This document shows, piece by piece, positions 1-8,164 of a DNA stretch of 64,000 nucleotides; positions within the stretch are counted from its first letter, which is position 1, and every line of letters starts with the position of its first letter. The stretch comes from Actinomycetota bacterium (GTDB lineage Bacteria > Actinomycetota > Actinomycetes > Nanopelagicales > Nanopelagicaceae). Below the pieces are notes generated by a model that worked only from the letters and a program-made list of their open reading frames with translations, made no database searches and had not been told where the DNA came from. The translations under genes and the position numbers were made by a program. Location of the stretch: NCBI GenBank assembly GCA_026392775.1, contig JAPLBK010000106.1:1-64000 (forward strand). Reading direction: 5' to 3'.

Positions 1-31
1 TGGCTATTGCCAGATATGACACTATCTGAGG

Positions 32-298
32 GTGAGCAATCCCCGTCCAGGCCCTGATGAGTTCGATGACGAGGAACTCATTCGCAGTGAATTTGATTCC
101 ATCGTCTCTGGCCTTTCCTTGGATGAATCCGCACCAACAACCTATCTTGATGAATTAGATGCAATCCAGGATACGAACCGTTTTATTCCACCCAAACCCC
201 CACAACAATCACCACGTGAAATGTGGCAGACAGTCAAACGCGCAGTGAGGCGTTGGTTTCACAATGGTTATCATGAAGATGATGGTTCTGCGCTGTGA
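32..298 (+). CDS. Small acidic hypothetical protein
   Basis: Predicted soluble protein of 88 residues, GTG start. The first half is strongly acidic, the middle holds a proline-rich stretch (PPKPPQQSP, about residues 53-61), and the end is a basic amphipathic segment with KRAVRRW followed by a short acidic tail. I see no signal peptide, membrane segment or catalytic motif and do not recognise a family. Its stop overlaps the GTG of the following oxidoreductase (GTGA), so the two are probably translationally coupled. Function unknown. The gene is believable because of the coupling and the coding-like composition, but the window begins only 31 bases upstream, so its promoter is barely visible. 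Confidence 0.6.
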   Translation: MSNPRPGPDEFDDEELIRSEFDSIVSGLSLDESAPTTYLDELDAIQDTNRFIPPKPPQQSPREMWQTVKRAVRRWFHNGYHEDDGSAL

Positions 299-1278
299 GT
301 AAATTTAAATGGGGAGTTATTGGTACTGGCGGCATTGCTCGTGCTTTTGCAACTGACATCGCATTCCTTGGTGATCACGAAATTACTGCAGTTGGGTCTA
401 GAAATTTAGAAAAGGCTCAAAGCTTTGTGAAGAGCATTCCCGGTGCGAAAGCGTGTGGAAGCTATGAAGAGCTAATGAAGGATTCAGATATCGATGCTAT
501 TTATGTTGCAACCCCGCACCCTTCCCATAAAGAAAATGTCATTGCAGCCCTTAATGCAGCTAAGCCAGTTCTGTGCGAGAAACCATTTGCTGTAAATGCA
601 GCTGAGGCAAAAGAAATGGTGGCTGCAGCTAAAGCAAATGACGTTGCGTTGATGGAGGCGATGTGGGCCCGCTTTTTGCCACACTATGCCAAGATTCGAG
701 AAATTGTTGCCAGTGGAGTTTTAGGACAAATCACAACTATTCATGCTGATCACGGACAACGTTTAGCAGATCAAAACATTGCGCGCCTTGTTGAGCCTTC
801 ACTTGCAGGAGGGGCGTTACTTGATCTTGGAATTTATCCAATTTCTTTTGCACATATGATTTTAGGAATTCCAGAGTCAATAACTTCCACTGCTGTTTTT
901 ACCGACAAAGGCGTGGATGCGCAGACGTCAATGATTTTGAATTACGCCAACGGAGCACAGGCCGTCCTCAACACAACAATGATCGTGCAGACCCCATGCA
1001 CCGCAGTTATTGCAGGGCTTAATGGCTATCTAGAAGTGAATAGAACCTTCTATAACCCAACCTCTATGCGACTTACCCTCTTTGATGGAACCATTACTGA
1101 ATATCCATCGGATTACAAAGGCCATGGATTGCGTGAACAAGCAGTTGAATTTGCCCGAGTAGTTAAAAGCGGTGCTAAAGAATCACCGATTCTAAGATGG
1201 CAAGACACTATCGCCATTATGGAGATTATGGATACCGTGCGCTCTCACATCGGGTTGAAATACCCATTTGAGAATTAA
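295..1278 (+). CDS. Gfo/Idh/MocA family NAD(P)-dependent oxidoreductase
   Basis: Cytoplasmic dehydrogenase of 327 residues. The N-terminal Rossmann fold shows GVIGTGGIA (residues 7-15), and the family's conserved EKP, whose Lys takes part in catalysis, sits at 95-97. The C-terminal half has the LLDLGIYP segment typical of the GFO_IDH_MocA C-terminal domain. The family oxidises or reduces sugars, inositols and trans-dihydrodiols; the substrate cannot be read from sequence. The nearest relatives by motif are dihydrodiol/xylose dehydrogenase-like members. The GTG start overlaps the upstream stop. The gene converges on the glucokinase remnant, sharing the tetramer TTAA as both stop codons. Confidence 0.85.
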   Translation: MSKFKWGVIGTGGIARAFATDIAFLGDHEITAVGSRNLEKAQSFVKSIPGAKACGSYEELMKDSDIDAIYVATPHPSHKENVIAALNAAKPVLCEKPFAVNAAEAKEMVAAAKANDVALMEAMWARFLPHYAKIREIVASGVLGQITTIHADHGQRLADQNIARLVEPSLAGGALLDLGIYPISFAHMILGIPESITSTAVFTDKGVDAQTSMILNYANGAQAVLNTTMIVQTPCTAVIAGLNGYLEVNRTFYNPTSMRLTLFDGTITEYPSDYKGHGLREQAVEFARVVKSGAKESPILRWQDTIAIMEIMDTVRSHIGLKYPFEN

Positions 1279-1994
1279 CTTCTAGCTAAGTCGGCAACTC
1301 CAACAAGACCAGCTTCATTGCCTAACTGCGCCGCAATAATCTTTGGATATGGATGCTTTCCAGCAAAAGGCATGTTGCGCTCAAGTGATTCACGCGTTGG
1401 CTTCAAAAGAATCTCACCCGCATCAATTACTCCTCCACCAATTACTACACATGCAGGATCTAAAAGAACGGCAAGTGATGCAATTCCTGCACCTAACCAC
1501 TGGCCGGTTGTGTTAAAGGCTGCCAATGCCACGGGATCACCCTCTCGTGCTGCCTCGGCAATAGTTTGACCCGTAAGACCTGCAACGGTGCCATCACCGC
1601 GTGAGAGTAAATTGCGCGCAACTTCAGGGCTAGCGTTAATTGCTTCGCGCGCATGACGCAGTAGTGCATTGCCAGATGCATATTGCTCAAAACAACCTCG
1701 TGCACCACAGCCACAGATATGTCCATCAGGCACAACGCGCATATGTCCGAACTCAGCTGCAATTCCAAATGCGCCTCGATACAGCGCACCATTAACAACA
1801 ATGCCTCCGCCAATTCCAGTGCCAACTGTGAGCATCATCATGTGATCTTGATTTTTTCCTGCACCAAACTTTGCTTCACCCCATGCTGCTGCATTTGCAT
1901 CATTTTCAATCACAACAGGAAGTCCGATGAGTTTGGTCAATTGACCATCTAGATCAACACCATTCCAATCTGCGATATTGGGAGTTGCAAGCAT
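1275..1994 (-). CDS. glk: ROK-family glucokinase, N-terminally truncated
   Basis: Sugar kinase of the ROK family. Present are the catalytic-base region IENDANAAAWGE, the phosphate-loop TVGTGIGGG, and the ROK zinc signature EFGH followed by CGCGARGC. Only 239 residues are available from the first ATG, against about 315 usual. In the same frame, coding similarity continues upstream to about position 2102 (TIADVAKELLERHSV, then SSIGVSAAGFV) before a stop, and there is no ATG, GTG or TTG there. The family's N-terminal ATP-binding DxGGTK motif is absent because the SRPBCC gene occupies that place. About 45 codons seem lost. The product is probably inactive unless the gap is an assembly error. In streptomycetes a cyclase-like gene also precedes glk, so the order is ancestral. 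Confidence 0.75.
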   Translation of the reverse strand: MLATPNIADWNGVDLDGQLTKLIGLPVVIENDANAAAWGEAKFGAGKNQDHMMMLTVGTGIGGGIVVNGALYRGAFGIAAEFGHMRVVPDGHICGCGARGCFEQYASGNALLRHAREAINASPEVARNLLSRGDGTVAGLTGQTIAEAAREGDPVALAAFNTTGQWLGAGIASLAVLLDPACVVIGGGVIDAGEILLKPTRESLERNMPFAGKHPYPKIIAAQLGNEAGLVGVADLARS

Positions 1995-2059
1995 GGTTTT
2001 TCGATCAGAGGAAACAAAACCAGCAGCGGAAACTCCAATTGACGAGACGGAATGTCTCT

Positions 2060-2521
2060 CTAATAACTCTTTAGCAACATCGGCAATTGTCTGTGTGCAG
2101 CTTTAAGTTGTGCAAGTGCTTGATCAATTGTTGTCTTCTCAGCTTTTTGACGCATCATCGCTGGGATTGGCATTGAAAGTGAAACACCCAACTCATAGGT
2201 AACCTCAGTTGTATCTTCATCGATTGCCTTAATGGAATAAGAACCATCCATTCCGGTAAGAAGATCGGCGTCATCGAGTGAAAATGAAAGTTGTGCCGGA
2301 GCTTTGCTCCAGTCGTAATCTAAAATCACTCGATCTTTCATCATGCCTGCATCAATAGTCATCTTGACCTTGGTGGCTCGGCCTTGCTCATCGCGTGCAA
2401 CGACCTCACTGGACTTAATCGCACTCGACCAAGTTGGATATTGGTCTAGGGCAAAAAGGGCCCCTTGCACATCGCCTATGGGGGCATCGATTGTGACTGT
2501 TGAACTGCTCATATCGCTCAT
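2060..2521 (-). CDS. SRPBCC (START/Bet v1-like) family protein with out-of-frame tail
   Basis: Protein of about 153 residues with the SRPBCC fold, which forms a hydrophobic ligand pocket: it opens with STVTIDAPIGDVQGALFALDQYP and carries the central LTGMDGSYSI strand and a final AEKTTIDQALAQLKA helix. The ligand is unknown. I chose the ATG at 2521 because a TAACCT hexamer lies 6 bases upstream; an in-frame TTG at 2527 is also possible. After about residue 140 the reading frame runs into DNA that codes for glucokinase in another frame, so the last dozen residues (AHRQLPMLLKSY) are probably not native. This marks the deletion junction near 2100. Confidence 0.7.
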   Translation of the reverse strand: MSDMSSSTVTIDAPIGDVQGALFALDQYPTWSSAIKSSEVVARDEQGRATKVKMTIDAGMMKDRVILDYDWSKAPAQLSFSLDDADLLTGMDGSYSIKAIDEDTTEVTYELGVSLSMPIPAMMRQKAEKTTIDQALAQLKAAHRQLPMLLKSY

Positions 2522-2527
2522 GGGCAA

Positions 2528-2533
2528 AGGTTA
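2528..2533 (-). promoter_or_regulatory. -10 hexamer of the SRPBCC gene (TAACCT, 6 bases before ATG)
   Basis: TANNNT-type hexamer on the minus strand with a 6-base gap to the ATG at 2521. The distance implies a transcript starting at or next to the A of the start codon (leaderless). No clear -35 is seen. Confidence 0.45.
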
Positions 2534-2562
2534 CCCTCTTCCATAATCCATATTCCTCACGC

Positions 2563-2568
2563 TAGCGT
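2563..2568 (+). promoter_or_regulatory. -10 hexamer of the acyl-CoA ligase gene (TAGCGT, 7 bases before ATG)
   Basis: TAGCGT followed by 7 bases and the ATG at 2576; no Shine-Dalgarno. The same hexamer and spacing precede DUF3093, the desaturase and coaD, which supports a leaderless promoter. Confidence 0.55.
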
Positions 2569-2575
2569 TGGTCCC

Positions 2576-4366
2576 ATGAATGAAGTCACAACTCCCGCCC
2601 TTGTCCCTTCGGCTACTGCTGGCAATCTGACGAATCTGATTGCAGAACGGGCATGGTTTGAGCCTGAGCGCATCACGATGTCTCGCCCACTTGGCGATGG
2701 ATGGCAGAGCGTTTCTGCCAAAGAAGTTGATGAAGAAGTCCGAGCAACAGCCAAGGGATTAATCGCAGCCGGTATTCAAATTGGCGATCGCGTGGCAATC
2801 ATGGCTCGCACCCGTTATGAGTGGACAATTCTGGATTTTGCAATTTGGTATGCAGGAGCTGTCGTAGTTCCAATCTATGACACATCATCTGCAGAGCAGA
2901 TTGATTGGATTCTCAATGACTCTGCAACTGTTGGAATCATTGTTGAAACTCCAGCACTTCGTGAACTAGTTCAAACAGTTTTGCCTTCACATACTAAGCA
3001 CCTCTGGACAATGACCGAGGATGTTCTGACAGTGCTAGGCAATGCTGGTGCTCAGGTTTCAGATGATGAAATTGAACGCCGTCGTGCATCACTTGGTCCA
3101 GATACTCTGGCAACACTTATTTATACTTCTGGAACGACTGGAAAACCTAAGGGTGTCACGCTTACACATGGCAACTTCTTAGCTGAATGCGGAAATGTTG
3201 TCCAAGGTGCAAGTGATTTATTCCTTAAGCCAGGCGGATCAACTCTGCTGTTCTTACCTGTTGCGCACGTATTCGGTCGCATGGTTCAAATTGGTGCAAT
3301 TAATGCAGGATTACACCTTGCACATTGCAGTGATCCAGTCGGAAGACTTCCAATTGATTTAGCATCATTTAAGCCAACATTCGTTCTGGCTGTTCCTCGT
3401 ATTTTCGAGAAGATTTACAATGGCGCAGAAGCTCGCGCCGAAGCTGCTGGTAAAGGAAAGATCTTTAAAAAGGCAGCAGAAGTGGCTATCGCTTATTCGG
3501 AGGCGATGGATAAAAAGGGAATCTCTCCCCTTCTCACACTCAAGCACGGCCTCTTTGACAAGTTGGTTTATTCAAAGATTCGCGCAGGTATGGGCGGACG
3601 TGTTGAAGCTGCTATCTCAGGTGGTGCACCACTGGGTGTGCGCCTAGGTCATTTTTATCGTGGCGCTGGAGTCACAATTTTAGAAGGTTACGGATTAACT
3701 GAAACCACTGCAGGGGCAACCTTGAACTTAACTGGTGCCCATCGCGTTGGTTCAGTTGGTCGCCCAATCCCTGGAACGTCAATCAAGATTGCCGAAGATG
3801 GAGAAGTTCTTATCCGTGGAGCAATTGTCATGCGCGGTTATTGGCAAAATGATGCTGCTAATGCTGAAGTTTTCGACTCAGAGCACTGGTTTCAAACAGG
3901 TGATCTTGGAAAACTCGATGATGAGGGCTTCCTCTATATCGTTGGTCGCAAAAAGGAACTCATTGTTACTGCAGGTGGAAAGAACGTTGCTCCAGCCGTA
4001 CTAGAAGATCGCTTGCGCGCACACCCACTAGTAAGCCAGTGCATGGTCGTTGGCGATAATCAACCATTCATTGCCGCACTTGTGACTATTGATCAAGATT
4101 CTCTTAAGGGATGGGTTACAAACAATAAGAAGGAAGGCGCTTCTTTGGCTGACCTTGTAAATGATCCTGATCTCATCGCAGTTATTCAAACTGCGGTTGA
4201 TGAAGCAAATAAGGCAGTAAGCAAGGCGGAATCAATCCGCAAGTTCACTATTTTGACAACTGATTTCACACTCGCTGCTGGACATTTAACTCCGAAGCTC
4301 TCACTGAAGCGACACGTCGTTGCGAAGGAATTCGCAAAGGAGATTGACCAGCTCTTCACAAAGTAA
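2576..4366 (+). CDS. Long-chain fatty acid-CoA ligase (AMP-dependent synthetase)
   Basis: Enzyme of 596 residues that activates long-chain fatty acids to acyl-CoA with ATP through an acyl-adenylate. The P-loop of the ANL superfamily is plain (YTSGTTGKPKG, about residues 182-192), followed by the ligand motif EGYGLTET, the hinge-region TGDLG and the C-terminal catalytic-lysine domain (GRKKELIVTAGGKNVAP). Length and motifs match the FadD15 type of actinobacteria. It probably feeds the thiolase/FadB pair at 11.9-15.2 kb or lipid synthesis. The start is fixed by the leaderless -10 hexamer at 2563. The downstream histidine kinase begins 5 bases after its stop. Confidence 0.92.
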   Translation: MNEVTTPALVPSATAGNLTNLIAERAWFEPERITMSRPLGDGWQSVSAKEVDEEVRATAKGLIAAGIQIGDRVAIMARTRYEWTILDFAIWYAGAVVVPIYDTSSAEQIDWILNDSATVGIIVETPALRELVQTVLPSHTKHLWTMTEDVLTVLGNAGAQVSDDEIERRRASLGPDTLATLIYTSGTTGKPKGVTLTHGNFLAECGNVVQGASDLFLKPGGSTLLFLPVAHVFGRMVQIGAINAGLHLAHCSDPVGRLPIDLASFKPTFVLAVPRIFEKIYNGAEARAEAAGKGKIFKKAAEVAIAYSEAMDKKGISPLLTLKHGLFDKLVYSKIRAGMGGRVEAAISGGAPLGVRLGHFYRGAGVTILEGYGLTETTAGATLNLTGAHRVGSVGRPIPGTSIKIAEDGEVLIRGAIVMRGYWQNDAANAEVFDSEHWFQTGDLGKLDDEGFLYIVGRKKELIVTAGGKNVAPAVLEDRLRAHPLVSQCMVVGDNQPFIAALVTIDQDSLKGWVTNNKKEGASLADLVNDPDLIAVIQTAVDEANKAVSKAESIRKFTILTTDFTLAAGHLTPKLSLKRHVVAKEFAKEIDQLFTK

Positions 4367-4370
4367 TTAT

Positions 4371-4853
4371 GTGAGCCTTACGCAGCGGGTAAAACTCGCA
4401 CAAGAGCTCCACGATGGCATAGCCCAAGATCTCGTGGGGTTAGGCTATGGCTTAGATGCTTTGTTGTTTCAAGAAGATGATGAAGTTAAACGCTCTGCGC
4501 TACGTTCTGTGCGCTTTGATATCAATACATTGATAGAGAAAGTGCGTAGAGAGATCTTGGAACTTCGCACGCAGCGAGATGAACATGAATCATTTGAATC
4601 TCAACCTGAGTTGGCATTTGAACTCACTAGGGTTTTCAATGAAATTATTAGCAATGTAACAGAGCATTCACGGGCAACTCGTCTTGAGATTTCCTTTAGT
4701 GACAATGGAATTGGTGGGGCTCGGGCAAAAAATAATCACTACGGCTTGCAAGGAATCTCTGAGCGCATTACAGCACTCGGTGGAGATGTAGAAGTCCAAT
4801 CAGATTTCACCGGAACTAACCTTGTAATTTCACTGGATTTGTTAAGGCTATGA
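4371..4853 (+). CDS. Compact NarL-type sensor histidine kinase without sensor domain
   Basis: Protein of 160 residues starting from the GTG at 4371. The H-box QELHDGIAQDL (phosphoacceptor His near residue 13) belongs to the HisKA_3 dimerisation domain, and an HATPase_c domain follows with the N-box EIISNVTEHSRAT, G1 box DNGIGG and G2 box YGLQGISERI. There is no membrane segment or sensor domain. The ATPase domain is shortened: the strand-hairpin usually found between the N-box strand and the G1 box is missing, and the linker before the N-box is short. The gene ends in an ATGA overlap with the response regulator, its evident partner. Input signal unknown; a separate sensor protein may be needed. 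Confidence 0.78.
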   Translation: MSLTQRVKLAQELHDGIAQDLVGLGYGLDALLFQEDDEVKRSALRSVRFDINTLIEKVRREILELRTQRDEHESFESQPELAFELTRVFNEIISNVTEHSRATRLEISFSDNGIGGARAKNNHYGLQGISERITALGGDVEVQSDFTGTNLVISLDLLRL

Positions 4854-5458
4854 GTAGATTACTTATTGTCGATGATCACGCTCTTGTGCGTGAAGGATTA
4901 AAGCGGGCTCTTGCTCATGAGGGGTTCAGCCAGATTACAGAAGCCTCTTCTATTGCCCAAGCTCGTGCTGGGATTACCGCCTCACAGCCAGAAGTTGTAA
5001 CAGTTGATATCAACCTGCCAGATGGCAGCGGCTTTGAACTAGTACGTTGGATTCGAGGCATTTCACAAGACATGGCAATTGTGGTCTTAACCCTTAACGA
5101 TCATGAGAATTACATACGCGCTGCAATGAAAGCTGGCGCAAGTGCCTTCGTTTCAAAATCTGAACCAATTCCTGCACTCGTTGCAGCGATTAAACATAGT
5201 CTCATCACCCCCTTAAGCTTTAGCGCCCAGGGTTTAGAGAAACTCTTTAACAATACCCACAACGCGTTGACTGCCCGTGAATTTGATCTTTTAGCACAAT
5301 TAGAAAAAGGTCACACTACTGCCCAGATATCCAAGAGCTTATTTATAAGTCCGGCAACAGTTAAGACACATTTAGCATCCATCTATCGCAAATTAGAGGT
5401 TACTAATCGAACTGCGGCAATTCATGCCATGCGTGAGCAAGGTTTATCTAGCAAGTAG
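4850..5458 (+). CDS. NarL/LuxR-family response regulator
   Basis: DNA-binding regulator of 202 residues. The receiver domain has the acidic pair D8-D9, the phosphoacceptor D53 (TVDINLPDG), T81 and K103. A LuxR-type helix-turn-helix lies at about 138-200, with LTAREFDLLAQL and ISPATVKTHLASIYRKL as the recognition region. It is coupled to the upstream kinase by an ATGA overlap and forms a two-component pair with it. Its last 15 bases overlap the end of the convergent pimB-like gene. The regulon cannot be predicted from this window. Confidence 0.9.
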   Translation: MSRLLIVDDHALVREGLKRALAHEGFSQITEASSIAQARAGITASQPEVVTVDINLPDGSGFELVRWIRGISQDMAIVVLTLNDHENYIRAAMKAGASAFVSKSEPIPALVAAIKHSLITPLSFSAQGLEKLFNNTHNALTAREFDLLAQLEKGHTTAQISKSLFISPATVKTHLASIYRKLEVTNRTAAIHAMREQGLSSK

Positions 5459-6595
5459 TTCAGAAAACTTGCCAGCCCAAATCTGCCAGCGCCACTCCTT
5501 TTCAATCCACGCTCGTCCTGCACTACCCATAGAACGGCGCAGATCTTCATCTAATAGAAGTTCGATAGATCTTTTAGCTATTTCCTTTGGGTTAGTTCCA
5601 TCAACTACATATCCTGTTACGCCCTCAATGACTGCTTCCGGTGCTCCACCAGATGCACCAGCAATGACTGGTAAACCACAAGCACTAGCCTCAAGATAAA
5701 CAATTCCTAGGCCCTCGACTTCTAAACCAGCAAATCTTGATCTAGATGGCATCGCGAAGATATCGCCGACACAGAAATAGCCAGGCAGGTCTTTGTATTG
5801 AATTCGACCAATGAAACTAATGTTTTTCTGCAACGAATGTTTAGTAACTAGTTTTTCTAAGTGCGCTCTATAAGGACCTTGGCCCACAAGTAACAGGTGG
5901 GCATCTGGAACTTGCTTAAGAATCTGTGGCATAGATTCGATGAGAAAATCCTGCCCTTTACGATGGACAAGTCGGCCCACACTAACAATGACCTTCTTTT
6001 CACTCAATCCCAAAGATTGACGTAAAGCAGTTGCATCCAGCGCCCTGAAATGTTCAACATCAATTCCTGGCGCAATCTTTTGCATGGCAGCTGCACTCTT
6101 TGAGGTCAGCGCCTTTGAGATTGCCACACGAGTAAATTCACCAAGGTAGGTCAAAGAATCAGTAGTCGATCCAATGCGGCGCAAAATTAGATTAAATGGA
6201 AAAGTTTTTGCCCACCAGACTTCATGCCCATGGGTCAGTGCAACTATGTGTTGTGCTCCGGCTTTGCGCAGCGTTGATGACATCCACGCTAGTGGCGCAG
6301 CTGCACCAAAAGCTACAGTTCTAATTCCATGCTGACTAACAATGTCTGCAACTGCGCGATTAACACGCGGTGTTGGAAGCAGTATTTTTGCTCTGTCTCT
6401 TATTACTTCAACACCAAATTGAAGGAACCAATCAGCGTCATATGGTGTGCTATTTTCTTGGGCCGATGTATAAACAATAATGCTCGATTTTGGTAATCGT
6501 TCAATTAATCCAATGATGAAGGTTTCTATACCCCCGGCCCGTGGACCAAAATCATTGGTTACAAATAGTGTTTTATTAGAAACGGCGAGCTCCAA
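5444..6595 (-). CDS. pimB: GT4 glycosyltransferase, PimB'-like mannosyltransferase
   Basis: Glycosyltransferase of 383 residues with a GT-B fold. The N-terminal glycine-rich donor/acceptor loop is FGPRAGGIETF, and the C-terminal domain carries SVGRLVHRKGQDF and the retaining-enzyme E-x7-E motif (EGLGIVYLEASACGLPV). These match the actinobacterial PimB' enzyme, which adds the second mannose to acylated phosphatidylinositol mannoside at the cytoplasmic membrane face. Assignment to PimB' rather than another GT4 mannosyltransferase rests on motif memory. Translation probably starts at the TTG at 6595, overlapping the end of the NlpC/P60 gene by 20 bases, as no ATG or GTG is near. Confidence 0.8.
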   Translation of the reverse strand: MELAVSNKTLFVTNDFGPRAGGIETFIIGLIERLPKSSIIVYTSAQENSTPYDADWFLQFGVEVIRDRAKILLPTPRVNRAVADIVSQHGIRTVAFGAAAPLAWMSSTLRKAGAQHIVALTHGHEVWWAKTFPFNLILRRIGSTTDSLTYLGEFTRVAISKALTSKSAAAMQKIAPGIDVEHFRALDATALRQSLGLSEKKVIVSVGRLVHRKGQDFLIESMPQILKQVPDAHLLLVGQGPYRAHLEKLVTKHSLQKNISFIGRIQYKDLPGYFCVGDIFAMPSRSRFAGLEVEGLGIVYLEASACGLPVIAGASGGAPEAVIEGVTGYVVDGTNPKEIAKRSIELLLDEDLRRSMGSAGRAWIEKEWRWQIWAGKFSELLAR

Positions 6596-7580
6596 CTAAA
6601 GGTTTTCTTCCAAGAGATCCACTTGTTGTGATTTTCACACGTGAACCCGAACGCGGTGCGTGAACCATCTTTCCGCCACCGATATACATTCCAACGTGCG
6701 ACACTGGGCGACCATAAAATAAAAGGTCTCCGGGTTTAAGATCTTTTAGTGACACTTGCTTACCCATCCGTGATTGAGCAGCCGATGAATGTGGGAGTGA
6801 CACGCCAGCGGCTTGAAAAGCACGCATTGTTAATCCTGAGCAATCCCATGTAAGTAGTCCGGCTGATCCAAATACATAGCGATCACCGATTTGCTTGAGG
6901 GCATATTTGATTGCCACTCCTGCACGTCCAGAAACACCAGAGAGGGCGCGCGCTTCGGCTTGTGAATTTGCCTGATCTGCATCTTCTTCTTCTGCCGCCA
7001 ATTTCGCTAAACGCTCTCGCTCAGCTTTTGTTAACTTAGAAAGTAGAGCCTCTGCTTGAGCTAGCTTTTCTTGGGCCATTGCAGATTGGGCTTTAAATCT
7101 CTTTTCAGCAGCCACTACTAGGGCCAACTTGTCATTGACAGTTAATGTTGTTGCACTCAAACGTTGCTGAGCTGCTTCATACTTTCGAAGTTGGGCAGAT
7201 TTGCGCCGACTAATAGCATCGAGAGCACCAGCAGAGGATAGGTAAAGTGTTGGGTTAGAAGAAAAGAGAAGCTCAAGTGATTGACCTAAACCACCAGCCT
7301 TGTACTGCTCGATCGCGATGGTGCCTAAAGATTTTTGGAGTGCCGAGAGAGTTTCTCCTTGGACGGCAGCTTTAGCTTTGATGCCATTGAGTGTGCGAGT
7401 CAGTGCAATTAACTTTACTTTTGCTTCTTGGGCACCTTCGGCCGCAGTTGTGGCTTCTTCTTCTAGAAATCGAACCTTTGCCTGAATCTCAGCCAACGAA
7501 GGCGCGGCATGTGCAGGGGCTGCTAACCCAACCGTCAGGGCTAGAGCCACAACGGCGTGAGGAAGGATGCGCCAATACAT
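6576..7580 (-). CDS. Secreted NlpC/P60 peptidoglycan endopeptidase with coiled coil
   Basis: Exported cell-wall hydrolase of 334 residues. Residues 1-25 form a signal peptide ending APAHA. A long alpha-helical coiled coil rich in Ala, Glu, Lys and Gln fills about 28-205. The NlpC/P60 domain follows from about 220 with the catalytic Cys247 (TWDCSGL), His295 (SHVGMYI) and a third polar residue at His307. This is the architecture of RipA/RipC-type D-Glu-meso-DAP endopeptidases used in septum splitting, where the coiled coil serves regulation, often by FtsEX. No FtsEX genes are here. It precedes pimB in the same direction, an envelope pair. Confidence 0.9.
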   Translation of the reverse strand: MYWRILPHAVVALALTVGLAAPAHAAPSLAEIQAKVRFLEEEATTAAEGAQEAKVKLIALTRTLNGIKAKAAVQGETLSALQKSLGTIAIEQYKAGGLGQSLELLFSSNPTLYLSSAGALDAISRRKSAQLRKYEAAQQRLSATTLTVNDKLALVVAAEKRFKAQSAMAQEKLAQAEALLSKLTKAERERLAKLAAEEEDADQANSQAEARALSGVSGRAGVAIKYALKQIGDRYVFGSAGLLTWDCSGLTMRAFQAAGVSLPHSSAAQSRMGKQVSLKDLKPGDLLFYGRPVSHVGMYIGGGKMVHAPRSGSRVKITTSGSLGRKPLVGARRF

Positions 7581-7586
7581 GGTTAC

Positions 7587-7592
7587 AGGCTA
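7587..7592 (-). promoter_or_regulatory. -10 hexamer of the NlpC/P60 gene (TAGCCT, 6 bases before ATG)
   Basis: TAGCCT on the minus strand, 6 bases before the ATG at 7580, with no Shine-Dalgarno between; consistent with a leaderless transcript. Confidence 0.45.
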
Positions 7593-7672
7593 TCGAGGCT
7601 TAAGACGACATCTCAACTTTTAAGCGTGACTTACGCCTGAGAATTCTCACAGAATCTGCGATAGTAGGACAA

Positions 7673-8164
7673 ATGAGCACAGTTGCATCGCTAGTGGTTG
7701 GGCGAGATGGGTCTACATCAAAAGAAAACAGCTCTAACGGAGTTTCCTCCGATGCAGATCGCAAAGCTTTTCTTGCGAGGCGTCGTAAAGTCGATTGCAT
7801 TTTAATCGGTGGAAATACTGCGCGTCATGAGCCCTATAGACAAAGCCCAGTTCCTTTAATAATTCTCTCACGATCAACTATTAACCCAGTTGTTGGAAAT
7901 GATTTATCACATTTGTGGAATATGTCTGCGGCAGAGGCGCTGGTAAAGGCTAAATCACAGTTTGGAGAAAGGATTCTCATTGAAGCAGGGACATCCATTA
8001 TTTTTGAGCTTATCGATCAGGGATTGATTGATCAACTAGAACTCAGTGTCACTCCTGTGACCGGCGGTGATCACCCCATTGATTGGCAAGCTTTGCTCAA
8101 TAGATTTGCCCAACACACCCACACACACGTTGATGGCACTGATTTTTACGTCGCGCACAACTAG
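7673..8164 (+). CDS. RibD C-terminal/dihydrofolate-reductase-like reductase
   Basis: Protein of 163 residues with the RibD_C fold. It has a strand-loop of the type VGRDGSTS near the start (the family's SLDGR), then VDCILIGGNTARHEPY (family IxVGxGTVRxDxP) and an LIEAGTSIIFELIDQGLID segment for NADPH and substrate binding. It is shorter than the usual 210-230 residues and lacks the deaminase domain of full RibD. It probably reduces a pyrimidine or pterin-like substrate; actinobacteria often carry several stand-alone copies of unknown substrate. It converges on the DMT transporter, sharing CTAG as both stop codons. Confidence 0.7.
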   Translation: MSTVASLVVGRDGSTSKENSSNGVSSDADRKAFLARRRKVDCILIGGNTARHEPYRQSPVPLIILSRSTINPVVGNDLSHLWNMSAAEALVKAKSQFGERILIEAGTSIIFELIDQGLIDQLELSVTPVTGGDHPIDWQALLNRFAQHTHTHVDGTDFYVAHN

